Source: an uncultured Flavobacterium sp. (GTDB lineage Bacteria; Bacteroidota; Bacteroidia; Flavobacteriales; Flavobacteriaceae). From it: a DNA stretch of 64,000 nucleotides. Positions 44,807-54,342 of the stretch are shown here, one piece after another. The notes below the pieces were generated by a model. It searched no databases and had not been told where the DNA came from. It saw only the letters and a list, made by a program, of their open reading frames with translations. Within the stretch, counting starts at the first letter, position 1, and every line of letters starts with the position of its first letter. The position numbers and the translations under genes were made by a program. The DNA lies in contig NZ_OX638201.1 of NCBI RefSeq assembly GCF_951805225.1, positions 3,782,001-3,846,000 of the forward strand, read 5' to 3'.

Positions 44807-46471
44807 TTATAATACCATCTTCTTCTCCAACAATGCACTTCTTAAAACATCATAAGGCAAATCCTGCACAGTTGTTCCGTTATTTATAGCCAATACTGCT
44901 GCTGCACCGGCAGCTTGTCCCAAAGACATATACACAGGTTCCATTCTAATGGAACTATATGCAGTTCGTGATGCAGATAAACAAACAGGAACAAATAGAT
45001 TTGTGCATTGTGCTTTTTTGGGTACAATTGATCGATAATCAATTGGATAAGGTTTAGGAGTTCCGGCCATAAATTGACCTTCATTCTTAATATTTCCGTT
45101 ATTATCTATGTAACGTTGAACTATATGTGAATCCATTGCATAATCTCCCAATGCTACTGGTCGGTCCGCAACAATTTGACCTGTACAATTTCTCTCTGTC
45201 ATAATGTATTCACTGATCATTCTACGTCCTTCTCTAATATACAATTGATTTGGCCAATTACCATTATCCACAAATTCATCTTTTGGTAATCCCCATTCTT
45301 TATAAAAATCACGAATTCTGGCGGGAACATTCGGGTGATTTGCTAAAGTCCACAAAAGTCCTATCTGATAGCGTTTATGATCAGCAATTATCATTTCTCT
45401 TTCTGCATAATTTGCATCTGGATATTTGTAATTTTTACCCACGTAATCAGTCGAAACTGGTCCAAAATTATTTGAATCCGTTTTATAATTTGGCATTGGT
45501 ACTAAATCAAAAAAAGTATTTCCCTGATAGGTTTTAAGATATTCGAAAAGTATATTATAATCATCTTCATTATAATCAGCAGGTTTTTCTATTTGTATCC
45601 TATTTCGACTTTCGTTGGTTAGACACATTCTATAACAATATGCTTGTATCTTTTTATCTCCTGTTCCGTTTCCAGGCAAGTTTAACGGAAAATCTGTACC
45701 AAAATGTTTTATTCCGTCCGGCAATTGATTTCTATTGCTATTTGCAATCCTTTGAACACCACTGGTTCGTTCATTGTATTGACTATTACTTTCTCTGCCA
45801 ATAGTATATGAAACACCTGCTTTTGCCATAAGATCTCCTTCATAGGTAGCATCAATAAACATTTTTCCTTTTATTTTCAGACCCGATTCCATTGTTATGG
45901 AAGTAATAGCATTCAAGTCATTTTTAGTAACTCCTTTATCTAAATCAAGTCTTTGATTATGTAAAATTGGAATAGCATTATTAACAATGAAGTCTCGCAA
46001 AACATACTGAGCTGCTTTGGGTTCAAACCAAATCATGATATCTCCATCATACGTATATCTTGCATATCCTCCTGGATTACCACCAAACCAACTATTAGAG
46101 TTACCGTAATACTCTTTTATGGATTTATAAAAATCTCTTGTTGCCCCTCCTAATATACTGTTATTTAATACATCTGTGGCACCAAGACCATTCGCAGTCA
46201 TTCCACCTAATGCAGTATTTAAAGGTTTAATAAGCAAAACATTTTTTCCGGATTTTATAACCTCGGCAGCAGCCATTATACCGGAAACTGTTCCGCCATA
46301 CACTACCACATCATATTCTTTAGTTACATCTATATCCTTTACTCCCGTAGTAGTATCAAAATGTAAAATGGGTTTTATATTCACCAAATCGTCATTATCT
46401 TTTGAGCAAGACGAGTGAAAAAAAGAACAAAATAATAAAACTGCAATCAAACGTAATTTTATACAATACAT
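44807..46471 (-). CDS. Lipoprotein FAD-dependent oxidoreductase, possibly surface exposed
   Basis: A 554-residue FAD_oxidored-type protein with a lipoprotein signal peptide; C22 in FFHSSCSKDNDD is the lipidation site. The acidic residues just after the cysteine (S-K-D-N-D-D) resemble the lipoprotein export signal that carries Flavobacteriia lipoproteins to the cell surface. The FAD-binding strand YDVVVYGGTVSGIMAAAEVI begins at about residue 53, with ALGGMTANGLGATDVL and MFIDATYEGDLMAKAGVSY further on. C-terminal MEPVYMSLGQAAGAAAVLA closes the FAD site. Relatives are often called xanthan lyase-like without evidence. An extracytoplasmic flavoenzyme inside a wzx/wzy cluster is odd. It may oxidise the glycan or a breakdown product; the substrate is unknown. 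Confidence 0.8.
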   Translation of the reverse strand: MYCIKLRLIAVLLFCSFFHSSCSKDNDDLVNIKPILHFDTTTGVKDIDVTKEYDVVVYGGTVSGIMAAAEVIKSGKNVLLIKPLNTALGGMTANGLGATDVLNNSILGGATRDFYKSIKEYYGNSNSWFGGNPGGYARYTYDGDIMIWFEPKAAQYVLRDFIVNNAIPILHNQRLDLDKGVTKNDLNAITSITMESGLKIKGKMFIDATYEGDLMAKAGVSYTIGRESNSQYNERTSGVQRIANSNRNQLPDGIKHFGTDFPLNLPGNGTGDKKIQAYCYRMCLTNESRNRIQIEKPADYNEDDYNILFEYLKTYQGNTFFDLVPMPNYKTDSNNFGPVSTDYVGKNYKYPDANYAEREMIIADHKRYQIGLLWTLANHPNVPARIRDFYKEWGLPKDEFVDNGNWPNQLYIREGRRMISEYIMTERNCTGQIVADRPVALGDYAMDSHIVQRYIDNNGNIKNEGQFMAGTPKPYPIDYRSIVPKKAQCTNLFVPVCLSASRTAYSSIRMEPVYMSLGQAAGAAAVLAINNGTTVQDLPYDVLRSALLEKKMVL

Positions 46472-46584
46472 TTCAAAATAATAAAACGGTTAAATTTATT
46501 TAATTCTTTCTCTAAGAAAATTAGTCTATATCAGATTCATTATATTTAGTACTTTTTCTAAAGAACTAAATTAAAATGATCTGA

Positions 46585-47151
46585 TCATTCATTATAATTA
46601 AGATTTATCTGGGGTTGAAGTTTTCTTTCCAACTTTTCTTTCAGATAAATTTTATTTTCTTTTTTAAGTCTATAATAATGCTCAGAATCTCTGCTTTTTA
46701 TAACTCTACATGGATTACCAACAACTATTGAAAGCGGAGGAATTGTTCCTGAAACTACACATCCGGCACCCACAATACAACCCTCACCAATATTACTGCC
46801 TGGAGTTATTATTACATTTCCGCCTATCCAAACATTTTCTCCAATTGTTACTTTTCTAAAGTCAAAAGTTTCATCATATGGAATATACTTAGAATCCTTA
46901 AACGAATGATTTGCCGAGTGTAAAACCAAATTTGGTCCAATGATTACACCATTCATTATTTCAACTCCTCCCAATCCATTAATTTCGGCATTGGGACCGA
47001 TATAAATAAAATTACCTAAAGACACACGCTCTGGATAATAAATTACGATAGAAGAGCTGATACTATTATTACTACCACTTTTGTTTAGCTTCTTTAATAA
47101 TCGTTTCAATTTGATGGATTTAAAAAACATCACAACTTTCCCTATAATCAT
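46585..47151 (-). CDS. Hexapeptide-repeat acyltransferase (CatB/WbbJ-like)
   Basis: A 188-residue left-handed beta-helix O-acyltransferase. Hexapeptide turns run from about residue 35 to 155; LHSANHSFKDSKYIPYDE carries the histidine region used by galactoside/serine acetyltransferase-like enzymes, and VTIGENVWIGGNVIITPG is the core. A basic, hydrophobic N-terminus (VVMFFKSIKLKRLLKKL) may touch the membrane. It overlaps wzx by 4 bases. It probably O-acetylates a sugar of the Wzx/Wzy repeat in the cytoplasm. Confidence 0.85.
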   Translation of the reverse strand: MIIGKVVMFFKSIKLKRLLKKLNKSGSNNSISSSIVIYYPERVSLGNFIYIGPNAEINGLGGVEIMNGVIIGPNLVLHSANHSFKDSKYIPYDETFDFRKVTIGENVWIGGNVIITPGSNIGEGCIVGAGCVVSGTIPPLSIVVGNPCRVIKSRDSEHYYRLKKENKIYLKEKLERKLQPQINLNYNE

Positions 47152-48545
47152 TTCTTTAAATATCTTAACATTAAATTTTTATTGAGGTATACAATTAAAC
47201 CTGACACTATAAAAAATAAAATTAATTGGTATTGAAATTTTAAAATATTCATTAAAAAAATCAATGCAATTATAGCAATTAAAGCAATTATACAATAAAA
47301 TATATTTATCTTAAGATTCAGCTCTTTTTTCAAATCAAAATATCTTAACAAGTATATTATAAAAAAGCCAAGAAAATAAGAAATTGATATCCCATATAAA
47401 CCCCATCTATGAACTAATAAAAAACACAGACCGATAGATATGGCACCTCCAAGTATTGTTGTTAAAGTTATTTTTGCAGTTGCTCTACTTTTCTGATAAA
47501 TAAGACTTATTAATGCAGCCAAAGTATTAAACCCAACTCCTAAATATAAAAAAGGCATAAATCTCCAAGACTCATAAAATTCAGAATTAACAATATACTT
47601 TGTGTAAATAGGTGCCCCGACAATAAGGATCACAATAATACTAAATTCTATTTTGAAAAAATAAACCAATAGTTTACTAAAATCTTCAAGTTTGATATCC
47701 TTTTTAAGAAACCCATCTTGAATAGGCAAAACAAATATTGAATTTACTATTACAATAATGGACGGAAATCTTGAAGAAATTGCATAGACACCGTTTGCTT
47801 CTGCTCCTAAGTAATGCAATATAATAAATTTACTTGCGGAACCTATTACCCACCAACTCATCAAATTAGGAATAAGCGGTAGTGAATAACGGCACATTTC
47901 TTTCAATAATTCTTTATTTAAAGCTTGAAAAGAAAAATACTTCAATATATTAATTTGAAATAAAATCAACAAGCATGCGACTGTGTATGCTATTACATTT
48001 GCAAGCAAAATACCTTCTACTTTTAAGTGCAATACATATATAAACAATACATTAAAAACAATTACTAAAAATGTAGTTAAAAGTCCATTAACCGCAAACT
48101 TTTTAGTATGTCCTTCTCCTCTTAAAATACTTTGTAATATTGGTAACAAGCAATTCAGAAACATTAGAGAAAAAAAATAACCTTTGTATCTAAACGTTTC
48201 CAATTCAGAGTAAATTAACAGAAATACCGAAAACAAAAAAAAGCCTGCTCCAAATGCAAGCATCGTATTAGTGATTATTTGTTTTTTTAGATACTCGTTT
48301 TCTTTATCTTTATCAATCAACCAACGATAAGCAGCGTCAGATATCTGTAAAGAAACCAGAGGAACAAATAATGTGATTGTTGTTATAAATATATCGTACT
48401 CACCTAAATCTTTTTTTGTCAAAAAAAATGTATAAAGAGGAAGAAGTAAAAAAGAAAGGACTTTCGATCCAAAACTTCCTACAGAGTAAATTAAGGTTTC
48501 TTGAAAAAGTTTATTTCCAAGACGATTAGAAGGGGTTACGCTCAT
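47148..48545 (-). CDS. wzx: O-antigen/polysaccharide flippase Wzx
   Basis: A 465-residue polytopic protein of the MATE/MOP flippase superfamily with about 12-14 helices. LFQETLIYSVGSFGSKVLSF near the start and LPLYTFFLTKKDLGEYDIF are typical of Wzx. It would flip the undecaprenyl-linked repeat across the inner membrane for the EpsG-type polymerase. I use the ATG at 48545; an upstream TTG at 48569 would overlap wecB by 23 bases and adds nothing conserved. Confidence 0.92.
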   Translation of the reverse strand: MSVTPSNRLGNKLFQETLIYSVGSFGSKVLSFLLLPLYTFFLTKKDLGEYDIFITTITLFVPLVSLQISDAAYRWLIDKDKENEYLKKQIITNTMLAFGAGFFLFSVFLLIYSELETFRYKGYFFSLMFLNCLLPILQSILRGEGHTKKFAVNGLLTTFLVIVFNVLFIYVLHLKVEGILLANVIAYTVACLLILFQINILKYFSFQALNKELLKEMCRYSLPLIPNLMSWWVIGSASKFIILHYLGAEANGVYAISSRFPSIIVIVNSIFVLPIQDGFLKKDIKLEDFSKLLVYFFKIEFSIIVILIVGAPIYTKYIVNSEFYESWRFMPFLYLGVGFNTLAALISLIYQKSRATAKITLTTILGGAISIGLCFLLVHRWGLYGISISYFLGFFIIYLLRYFDLKKELNLKINIFYCIIALIAIIALIFLMNILKFQYQLILFFIVSGLIVYLNKNLMLRYLKK

Positions 48546-48546
48546 T

Positions 48547-49668
48547 TTAATTTGTGCGTATGAATTCAACTATTCTTTTGCATGCATTACCATCTCCATA
48601 TGGATTATGCAAAGCACTCATTTGCTGATAGCGATCGAGATTTAGTAATAAATCATTTGCTTCAGAAATTATTCTTTCTTTATCAGTACCAACTAAAATT
48701 ACAGTACCTGCATCAACAGCTTCTGGTCTTTCTGTGGTATTTCTCATTACTAAAACAGGTTTCCCTAAACTAGGTGCCTCTTCTTGTACTCCGCCAGAAT
48801 CAGTAATAATCAAATATGATTGTTTCATTAACCAAACAAACGCAGGATAAGCTAGAGGACTAATTAATTTTATATTAGAAATATTTGATAAAATCTCGTA
48901 TACAGGTTTTTTTACATTTGGATTTAAATGTACTGGATAGACAATTTGAACATCCGGATGCTGCATTGCAATTTCTCTTAAAGCTTCACAAATATCTATA
49001 AATCCCTTTCCATGATTTTCACGTCGGTGACCGGTTACCAAGATTAGTTTTTTAGATGAATCGACGATTGTCTTTAGAAAATCAATTTCCTGATTATCTA
49101 TTGAGTCAACAATTACTACACTTTCTAATAATGCATCAATTACAGTATTTCCTGTAACTAATATACTATCCGGACTAACATTCTCGGCCAATAAGTTTTC
49201 TTTTGAAGCATTTGTAGGCGCAAAATGAAAATCAGCAATTCGTCCAGTAACTTGTCGATTAATTTCTTCAGGAAACGGTGAACGCTTATCATATGTACGT
49301 AATCCAGCTTCTACATGGCAAACTTTTGCTCCTGAATAAAAAGCCGCAATACTTGCGGCCATAGTTGTGGTTGTATCTCCATGAACATAAACGTAATCTG
49401 GCTTAAAATCTTCTAAAACAGCTTTTAATTCAGTAATAATATCTGCTGTTAAAGAAAACAAATCCTGATTAGCTTTCATTAAATTTAAGTCATAATCAGG
49501 AACAATTTCAAAAAAATCCAACACCTGATCTAACATTTCACGATGTTGTGCTGTTACACAAACTTTTGATTCAAAATCATTTTTATTTTTTTCAAATTCT
49601 TTTACTAAAGGAGCCATTTTAATGGCTTCCGGTCTAGTTCCAAATATGATTAAATTCTTAATTTTCAT
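48547..49668 (-). CDS. wecB: Non-hydrolysing UDP-GlcNAc 2-epimerase
   Basis: A 373-residue GT-B-fold epimerase that interconverts UDP-GlcNAc and UDP-ManNAc. NLIIFGTRPEAIKMAPLVKE is diagnostic; YVHGDTTTTMAASIAAFYSG, HVEAGLRTYDKRSPFPEE and ITDSGGVQEEAPSLGKPVLV are all intact. The ATG at 49668 gives the standard N-terminus; a TTG five codons before it is unlikely. No WecC-type ManNAc dehydrogenase is adjacent, and the dehydrogenase at 55.4 kb looks more like TviB, so the fate of ManNAc is open. One base separates it from wzx. Confidence 0.94.
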   Translation of the reverse strand: MKIKNLIIFGTRPEAIKMAPLVKEFEKNKNDFESKVCVTAQHREMLDQVLDFFEIVPDYDLNLMKANQDLFSLTADIITELKAVLEDFKPDYVYVHGDTTTTMAASIAAFYSGAKVCHVEAGLRTYDKRSPFPEEINRQVTGRIADFHFAPTNASKENLLAENVSPDSILVTGNTVIDALLESVVIVDSIDNQEIDFLKTIVDSSKKLILVTGHRRENHGKGFIDICEALREIAMQHPDVQIVYPVHLNPNVKKPVYEILSNISNIKLISPLAYPAFVWLMKQSYLIITDSGGVQEEAPSLGKPVLVMRNTTERPEAVDAGTVILVGTDKERIISEANDLLLNLDRYQQMSALHNPYGDGNACKRIVEFIRTN

Positions 49669-49718
49669 ATTAATAGTTATCAAACATTAAATTAAAATAA
49701 AAAGGCAAGGAAAATCAA

Positions 49719-50795
49719 TTAACTATTCAATGCTTCTTTAATATATTTTTTCACGATAAAAAATATAGCACAAATAAATACGAAAAGAAAAGAGCCGATT
49801 ACCATCCCTTTCATCTTACCTAATTGATCTTTCTTTAGCGGTAAAATGGGTCTGTCAATTACTTGAATTAATGGAGTTTCTCTACGCAAAGTAACTTTTG
49901 CCAGTTCTGCCTGTTTTACTAATTCGGTCAAAATTGCAATATTTGCCTGCACATCTACTTGTCTTTTTGCTGATGGCGTTCTTCTAACATTTAAAGCGGG
50001 ATTAAGATTAAAAGTATTATCATTTGCAACTGCAACACCAGTAATAGCTCCATTAAGTTCCCCACGAATAGAGTCGGTTTGCCTCTCTAAAATATCCATA
50101 TTAATACGAGCCTTTTTACTTTTAGTATCGATGTAAAATTTACCCACTTGTCTTACTAAAGCTTCGCAAAAATATTTGGCAAACAATTCATTCTTTGATG
50201 AAACCTGCATATTGATTATAGAGATTTTCTTGTCTTTTTGATCAACATTTAAATCTCCTTTGGACAAATTTTCATAAATTTTACCTAAAATACTATCATG
50301 AACTCTTGTAAAATCCTGACGTTTCATATTTGGCAGGAATTGTATACTTTTAAATCTTGGATTATTCTCCCAACTTTTTCTCCATTCATTATTTTGTATA
50401 TACATTTCGGCTAATGAAATTGATTTCCCACTTACTTCAACCGGACTCATTAGTGTTTGTTCAACCATTGTCCGAGATTTAAATAATTCTGTCAAATTAG
50501 CTCCTGTAAAAATACTGCCTCCACTACCCCCAATGTCCAAACCAAGGGTACTTGCTAAACCTAATGCACCACCTAATCCTCCTCCTCCAGATTTTTCATC
50601 TTCCATTGCAAAGGACAATGTTGCTATATATGTTGGCTTTTTAACAGCAGAATATATGAAGCCCAATAAAGCTCCAGCGAACCCTGCTATTAAAATAATT
50701 TTCCAGTTTGAAAGCAAATAAGTAAACCATTCTCTTATTGTTTCAAGGAATTCTTTTAACGAAATTTCGTCATTTTCAATAGTTTTATTCTCCAT
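49719..50795 (-). CDS. Wzz-like chain-length determinant / polysaccharide co-polymerase
   Basis: A 358-residue inner-membrane protein with two membrane helices (about 32-50 and 330-350) bounding a periplasmic domain, the Wzz/PCP layout without a kinase domain. A glycine-rich stretch (GGGGLGGALGLASTLGLDIG) follows the first helix. The second helix is preceded by QVIDRPILPLKKDQLGKM, with the proline-rich PLKP-like motif typical of PCPs. It sits 8 bases from the SLBB export protein gene and 50 bases before wecB, so it should set the length of the Wzy product. Confidence 0.88.
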   Translation of the reverse strand: MENKTIENDEISLKEFLETIREWFTYLLSNWKIILIAGFAGALLGFIYSAVKKPTYIATLSFAMEDEKSGGGGLGGALGLASTLGLDIGGSGGSIFTGANLTELFKSRTMVEQTLMSPVEVSGKSISLAEMYIQNNEWRKSWENNPRFKSIQFLPNMKRQDFTRVHDSILGKIYENLSKGDLNVDQKDKKISIINMQVSSKNELFAKYFCEALVRQVGKFYIDTKSKKARINMDILERQTDSIRGELNGAITGVAVANDNTFNLNPALNVRRTPSAKRQVDVQANIAILTELVKQAELAKVTLRRETPLIQVIDRPILPLKKDQLGKMKGMVIGSFLFVFICAIFFIVKKYIKEALNS

Positions 50796-50803
50796 TAAAC
50801 GAT

Positions 50804-53239
50804 CTATTTGAAAGCTGTTACAATTAATAATGCTAAACTAGTTAGAACACTGCCGATGCTAACCCATTCTCCTGTGCTCATTCTCTTGGTTTCCGGTTTT
50901 TCCGGTACCACAATCTGAGAACCTGGAGTTACTTTAGGATAGGCTCTAAAAAACAGAAATGACTCTGTAACAGAAGCTTTTCCATTTGGATATATAATAT
51001 AAGCTTTTTTCTTCCATCCTTTATTATCGACACCACCAACAGAATTTATATAGTATTTAAATCCTTTTCCGCTTCTGTAAGGGATTTCCGAAGTAAGCAA
51101 AACATTTCCAGTTACTTTAACACCTTCATTAAAAGTTGCTACTGTAATTTCATCACCTGGAAACAAAGTAACATTCGAATAGTGATTTTTATCTTTTACA
51201 ATTTTTTCCCAATTAACCGGAATCGTTGCAAATTTTAAATCATCCTTTAATTTTTTTGCTAGTTTATCGTTTGAACCTACAGTATCGGTTTTAGTTTTAG
51301 CCAAATTTAAATCTACGCTTTCAATTTCTTCAATCTGATCTTGATTAATTGGCCTTTTAATTTTGACACCATCAACATTAGCAATTGATGTTACACCACC
51401 TGCACGCATTACAATATTATAAACGCTTTCTTTTTTATTTGCCAAAACATATTTTCCCGGATATGCAACAGCTCCACTAACTGTTACCATCTCTGGTTTT
51501 TCATAAACAGCTATTCTGCGAATGTTAATCACATCAAAAGGCTTTAAAATAAAATTTTTGATTTGCTCATTATTTTCTGCAGTAATCTCAAGCTCTACCA
51601 GTTCAATACGTTTGGGATCATTCTCAACTATTACATCAGATTTTATCATTCTGGCGATTTCTACCCTTTTAGATGCTGAACCGGTTAATCCACCCACTTC
51701 AACAATTAAATCATTCAATGTAAGATTTTCATAATAATCATACACTCCTGGTTTTTTTACCTCACCGTCAATCGTTACCTTATATTCTTCTCTAAAATCT
51801 AAAATAGAATAAACAGTTACAATATCTTCTCTTTTTAACTTTACATCTGCGTTTAAATCTCCTGACATAGCAGCATTTAAATCTACATTTACAATTTCTG
51901 TTGTCAAATCAGATTTTAGACGAATGATTCTTGCTCTTTTTGTATAGGCGTCCTCTTTAAGCCCTTCTGCTCTGGTAATAAGATCTGAAACTCTCATTTC
52001 ATTACTATAAGAATAGTAATCTGGTCTAAAAACGGCACCTTCAATTTTAATACGATTTTCAAATCGGTTTAAGATTTTGGTAATCTTAAAAACATCCCCT
52101 GATTTTGGATTGTAATTATTAAAATCACTTTCATTAATATCGTGAACTTTGAATTCTTTTCCTGTCTTTTGTACGACATTTACTGAGGCTGTATATGCAA
52201 ATTCATTAAATCCTGAAGCAAAGCCTAATAAATCAGTAAACGTCTCGCCTTGTTTCATTTCAAAAATCCCAGGACGTTTAACTTCTCCTTCAACAGTTAC
52301 CCTATCATTGTAAGCAGGAATCCTAACAACGTCGTTATCTTTTAAACTAACATTATCAGATTGATCTCCTTTTACTATAAATTTATAAATATCAATTTTT
52401 TTATAAACTTTATTATTACGAATTAACTCTATATTTCGGTAGCTTCCATTCTTCCCCGGTCCTCCAGCCAAATGCAAAGCATTATAAACTGTCGCCAATG
52501 AAGAAATCGAATAATTCCCCGGTTGTTTTCCTCCAACAATGGTAACTTTTATAGTTCTTATTTGAGTCAGACTGATACTAACCTGTGATTGTCCAGATCT
52601 CACTGTACTATAAACTTTGGCAATTGCAGCTTTAATTTTTTGAGTTGCAGCTTCGATCGACATTCCTGAAACTGAAATTTGCCCAACATTTTCAATAACA
52701 ATCTTTCCTTCTACACTAACTGGTATACTTGCGCTATACTCTTGAACTCCATATACACTAACTTGCAATTCATCTCCAGGTCCTAAAGTATAATTCATTG
52801 GTGTTGCCAATTTCAAATCAGGTTCAAAATTCAAACTCGGATTATCAAAAAGTTCAGAACCAAAAATTAAGGCATTAGCTGAGTCTTTTACTTTAACATT
52901 GACAATTTTTTCCTGATTTCTTCCAAATTCAGATTTATTGTTTTTTAAAGAATTAACTTTACTATCATTTCCGGATGTACTTGATATATCTTTCAACTTA
53001 GCTCGTAACTTGTCAAACTCATCCTGACTCATGCCTTTTGAAAGCGCTATAGGTTCTGCGTCATCTATAGTCATATTATTGCTTTTTAATTGAGAAGCAA
53101 TTTTAACAAGATCTTCTTGAGATAAATAATCAACTTTAATACTACTTAAATCTTTAGATTTAAACATGTCTTGTGCATGTACATTTAAAGAGAGTAATAA
53201 AATAAAAAACAGAGTAAAAACGTAAGTTGTTTTTTTCAT
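50804..53239 (-). CDS. Long SLBB-domain outer-membrane polysaccharide export protein
   Basis: An 811-residue secreted protein with a signal peptide (residues 1-22, LLLSLNVHAQ). A short helical region follows, then the Poly_export domain near 145-230 (MNYTLGPGDELQVSVYG), and several SLBB repeats, recognisable at VTIVGGKQPGNYSI, VTVEGEVKRPGIFEM, IKIEGAVFRPDYYSY, VTIDGEVKKPGVYDY, VTVSGAVAYPGKYVL and VKVTGNVLLTSEIPY. A hydrophobic segment lies at the C-terminus. It is the long OPX type found in Bacteroidota and lacks the lipobox of the second Wza in this window. Next to the Wzz gene, it likely forms the outer-membrane part of the Wzy-dependent system. Confidence 0.92.
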   Translation of the reverse strand: MKKTTYVFTLFFILLLSLNVHAQDMFKSKDLSSIKVDYLSQEDLVKIASQLKSNNMTIDDAEPIALSKGMSQDEFDKLRAKLKDISSTSGNDSKVNSLKNNKSEFGRNQEKIVNVKVKDSANALIFGSELFDNPSLNFEPDLKLATPMNYTLGPGDELQVSVYGVQEYSASIPVSVEGKIVIENVGQISVSGMSIEAATQKIKAAIAKVYSTVRSGQSQVSISLTQIRTIKVTIVGGKQPGNYSISSLATVYNALHLAGGPGKNGSYRNIELIRNNKVYKKIDIYKFIVKGDQSDNVSLKDNDVVRIPAYNDRVTVEGEVKRPGIFEMKQGETFTDLLGFASGFNEFAYTASVNVVQKTGKEFKVHDINESDFNNYNPKSGDVFKITKILNRFENRIKIEGAVFRPDYYSYSNEMRVSDLITRAEGLKEDAYTKRARIIRLKSDLTTEIVNVDLNAAMSGDLNADVKLKREDIVTVYSILDFREEYKVTIDGEVKKPGVYDYYENLTLNDLIVEVGGLTGSASKRVEIARMIKSDVIVENDPKRIELVELEITAENNEQIKNFILKPFDVINIRRIAVYEKPEMVTVSGAVAYPGKYVLANKKESVYNIVMRAGGVTSIANVDGVKIKRPINQDQIEEIESVDLNLAKTKTDTVGSNDKLAKKLKDDLKFATIPVNWEKIVKDKNHYSNVTLFPGDEITVATFNEGVKVTGNVLLTSEIPYRSGKGFKYYINSVGGVDNKGWKKKAYIIYPNGKASVTESFLFFRAYPKVTPGSQIVVPEKPETKRMSTGEWVSIGSVLTSLALLIVTAFK

Positions 53240-53289
53240 ATTGATTTATAATTTTAACCTTAGTTTGGTTTAAATAGAAATTTACTTAT

Positions 53290-54342
53290 TTATGAGTATT
53301 GTTTTTGGTAATAATCTTTGTAAGCCCCTGAAGTAATATTTTGGAGCCACTTATTATTATTAAGATACCAATTGACCGTTTTTTCTAAACCTTCTTCAAA
53401 AGTCACAGAGGGTTTCCAACCTAATTCTTTGCTAATTTTTGAAGCATCAATGGCATAACGCAAATCATGTCCTGGTCTATCTTTTACAAAACTTATTAGT
53501 TTTTTAGAAGTTCCAATGTCTCTTCCTAGTTTTTGATCCATGATTTCGCAGAGTAGTTTGACAAGATCTATATTTTTCCATTCGTTAAAACCACCAATAT
53601 TATAAGTTTCGTGATTTTTTCCTTCGTGAAAAACTAAATCTATTGCAATAGCGTGATCTTCTACAAATAACCAATCCCGTGTATAATTACCATCTCCATA
53701 AACTGGCAATGACTTATTATTTATAATATTATTTATAAAAAGTGGAATTAGTTTTTCAGGAAAATGATAAGGTCCATAATTATTCGAGCAATTAGTCAAA
53801 ACATATGGCAACCCGTAAGTTTCTCCATAAGCTCTTACAAAATGATCAGAACTTGCTTTTGAAGCAGAGTAAGGTGAATTTGGGTCATAAGGTGTCGTTT
53901 CAGTAAAAAGTCCTTCAGTGCCTAATGAACCATATACTTCATCAGTACTTATATGATAAAAACGTCTACCTTCAAAATTGCTTTTCCATTGATTTTTAGC
54001 TGCATTTAATAAATTCATTGTTCCTATAACATTTGTCTTAACAAATATTAAAGGATCTTCAATAGAACGATCAACATGTGATTCAGCTGCTAAATGTAGA
54101 ACACCTTCAAATTGGTGAATTGAAAAAAGATTATTTATAAAAGCTTCATCTGTGATATCTCCTTTTATAAATGTATAATTAGGATAATCTTTAATATCTT
54201 TAATATTTTCAAGATTCCCTGCATATGTTAAGGCATCTAAATTATAAATTTGATATTGAGGATATTTAGTTACAAACCGTCTAACTACATGTGATCCAAT
54301 AAAACCTGCACCTCCAGTAATAAGAATCTTTTTCATCTTCAT
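53290..54342 (-). CDS. rmlB: dTDP-glucose 4,6-dehydratase
   Basis: A 350-residue SDR that makes dTDP-4-keto-6-deoxyglucose. KILITGGAGFIGSHVVRRF binds NAD, YHISTDEVYGSLG holds the catalytic Asp-Glu pair, and NSPYSASKASSDHFVRAY has the Tyr-x3-Lys. Length is normal. It is about 22 kb from rmlA, rmlC and rmlD, which is unusual. ATG codons at 54342 and 54336 are both possible; the first overlaps the manC stop by one base, the second gives the usual MKKILITGG start. It also feeds the VioA-like branch. Confidence 0.96.
   Translation of the reverse strand: MKMKKILITGGAGFIGSHVVRRFVTKYPQYQIYNLDALTYAGNLENIKDIKDYPNYTFIKGDITDEAFINNLFSIHQFEGVLHLAAESHVDRSIEDPLIFVKTNVIGTMNLLNAAKNQWKSNFEGRRFYHISTDEVYGSLGTEGLFTETTPYDPNSPYSASKASSDHFVRAYGETYGLPYVLTNCSNNYGPYHFPEKLIPLFINNIINNKSLPVYGDGNYTRDWLFVEDHAIAIDLVFHEGKNHETYNIGGFNEWKNIDLVKLLCEIMDQKLGRDIGTSKKLISFVKDRPGHDLRYAIDASKISKELGWKPSVTFEEGLEKTVNWYLNNNKWLQNITSGAYKDYYQKQYS

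Noticed and set aside
46574..46590. Short palindrome TGATCTGATCA near the acyltransferase stop
   Set aside because: Only five pairs, AT-rich context, no T-tract; likely chance.
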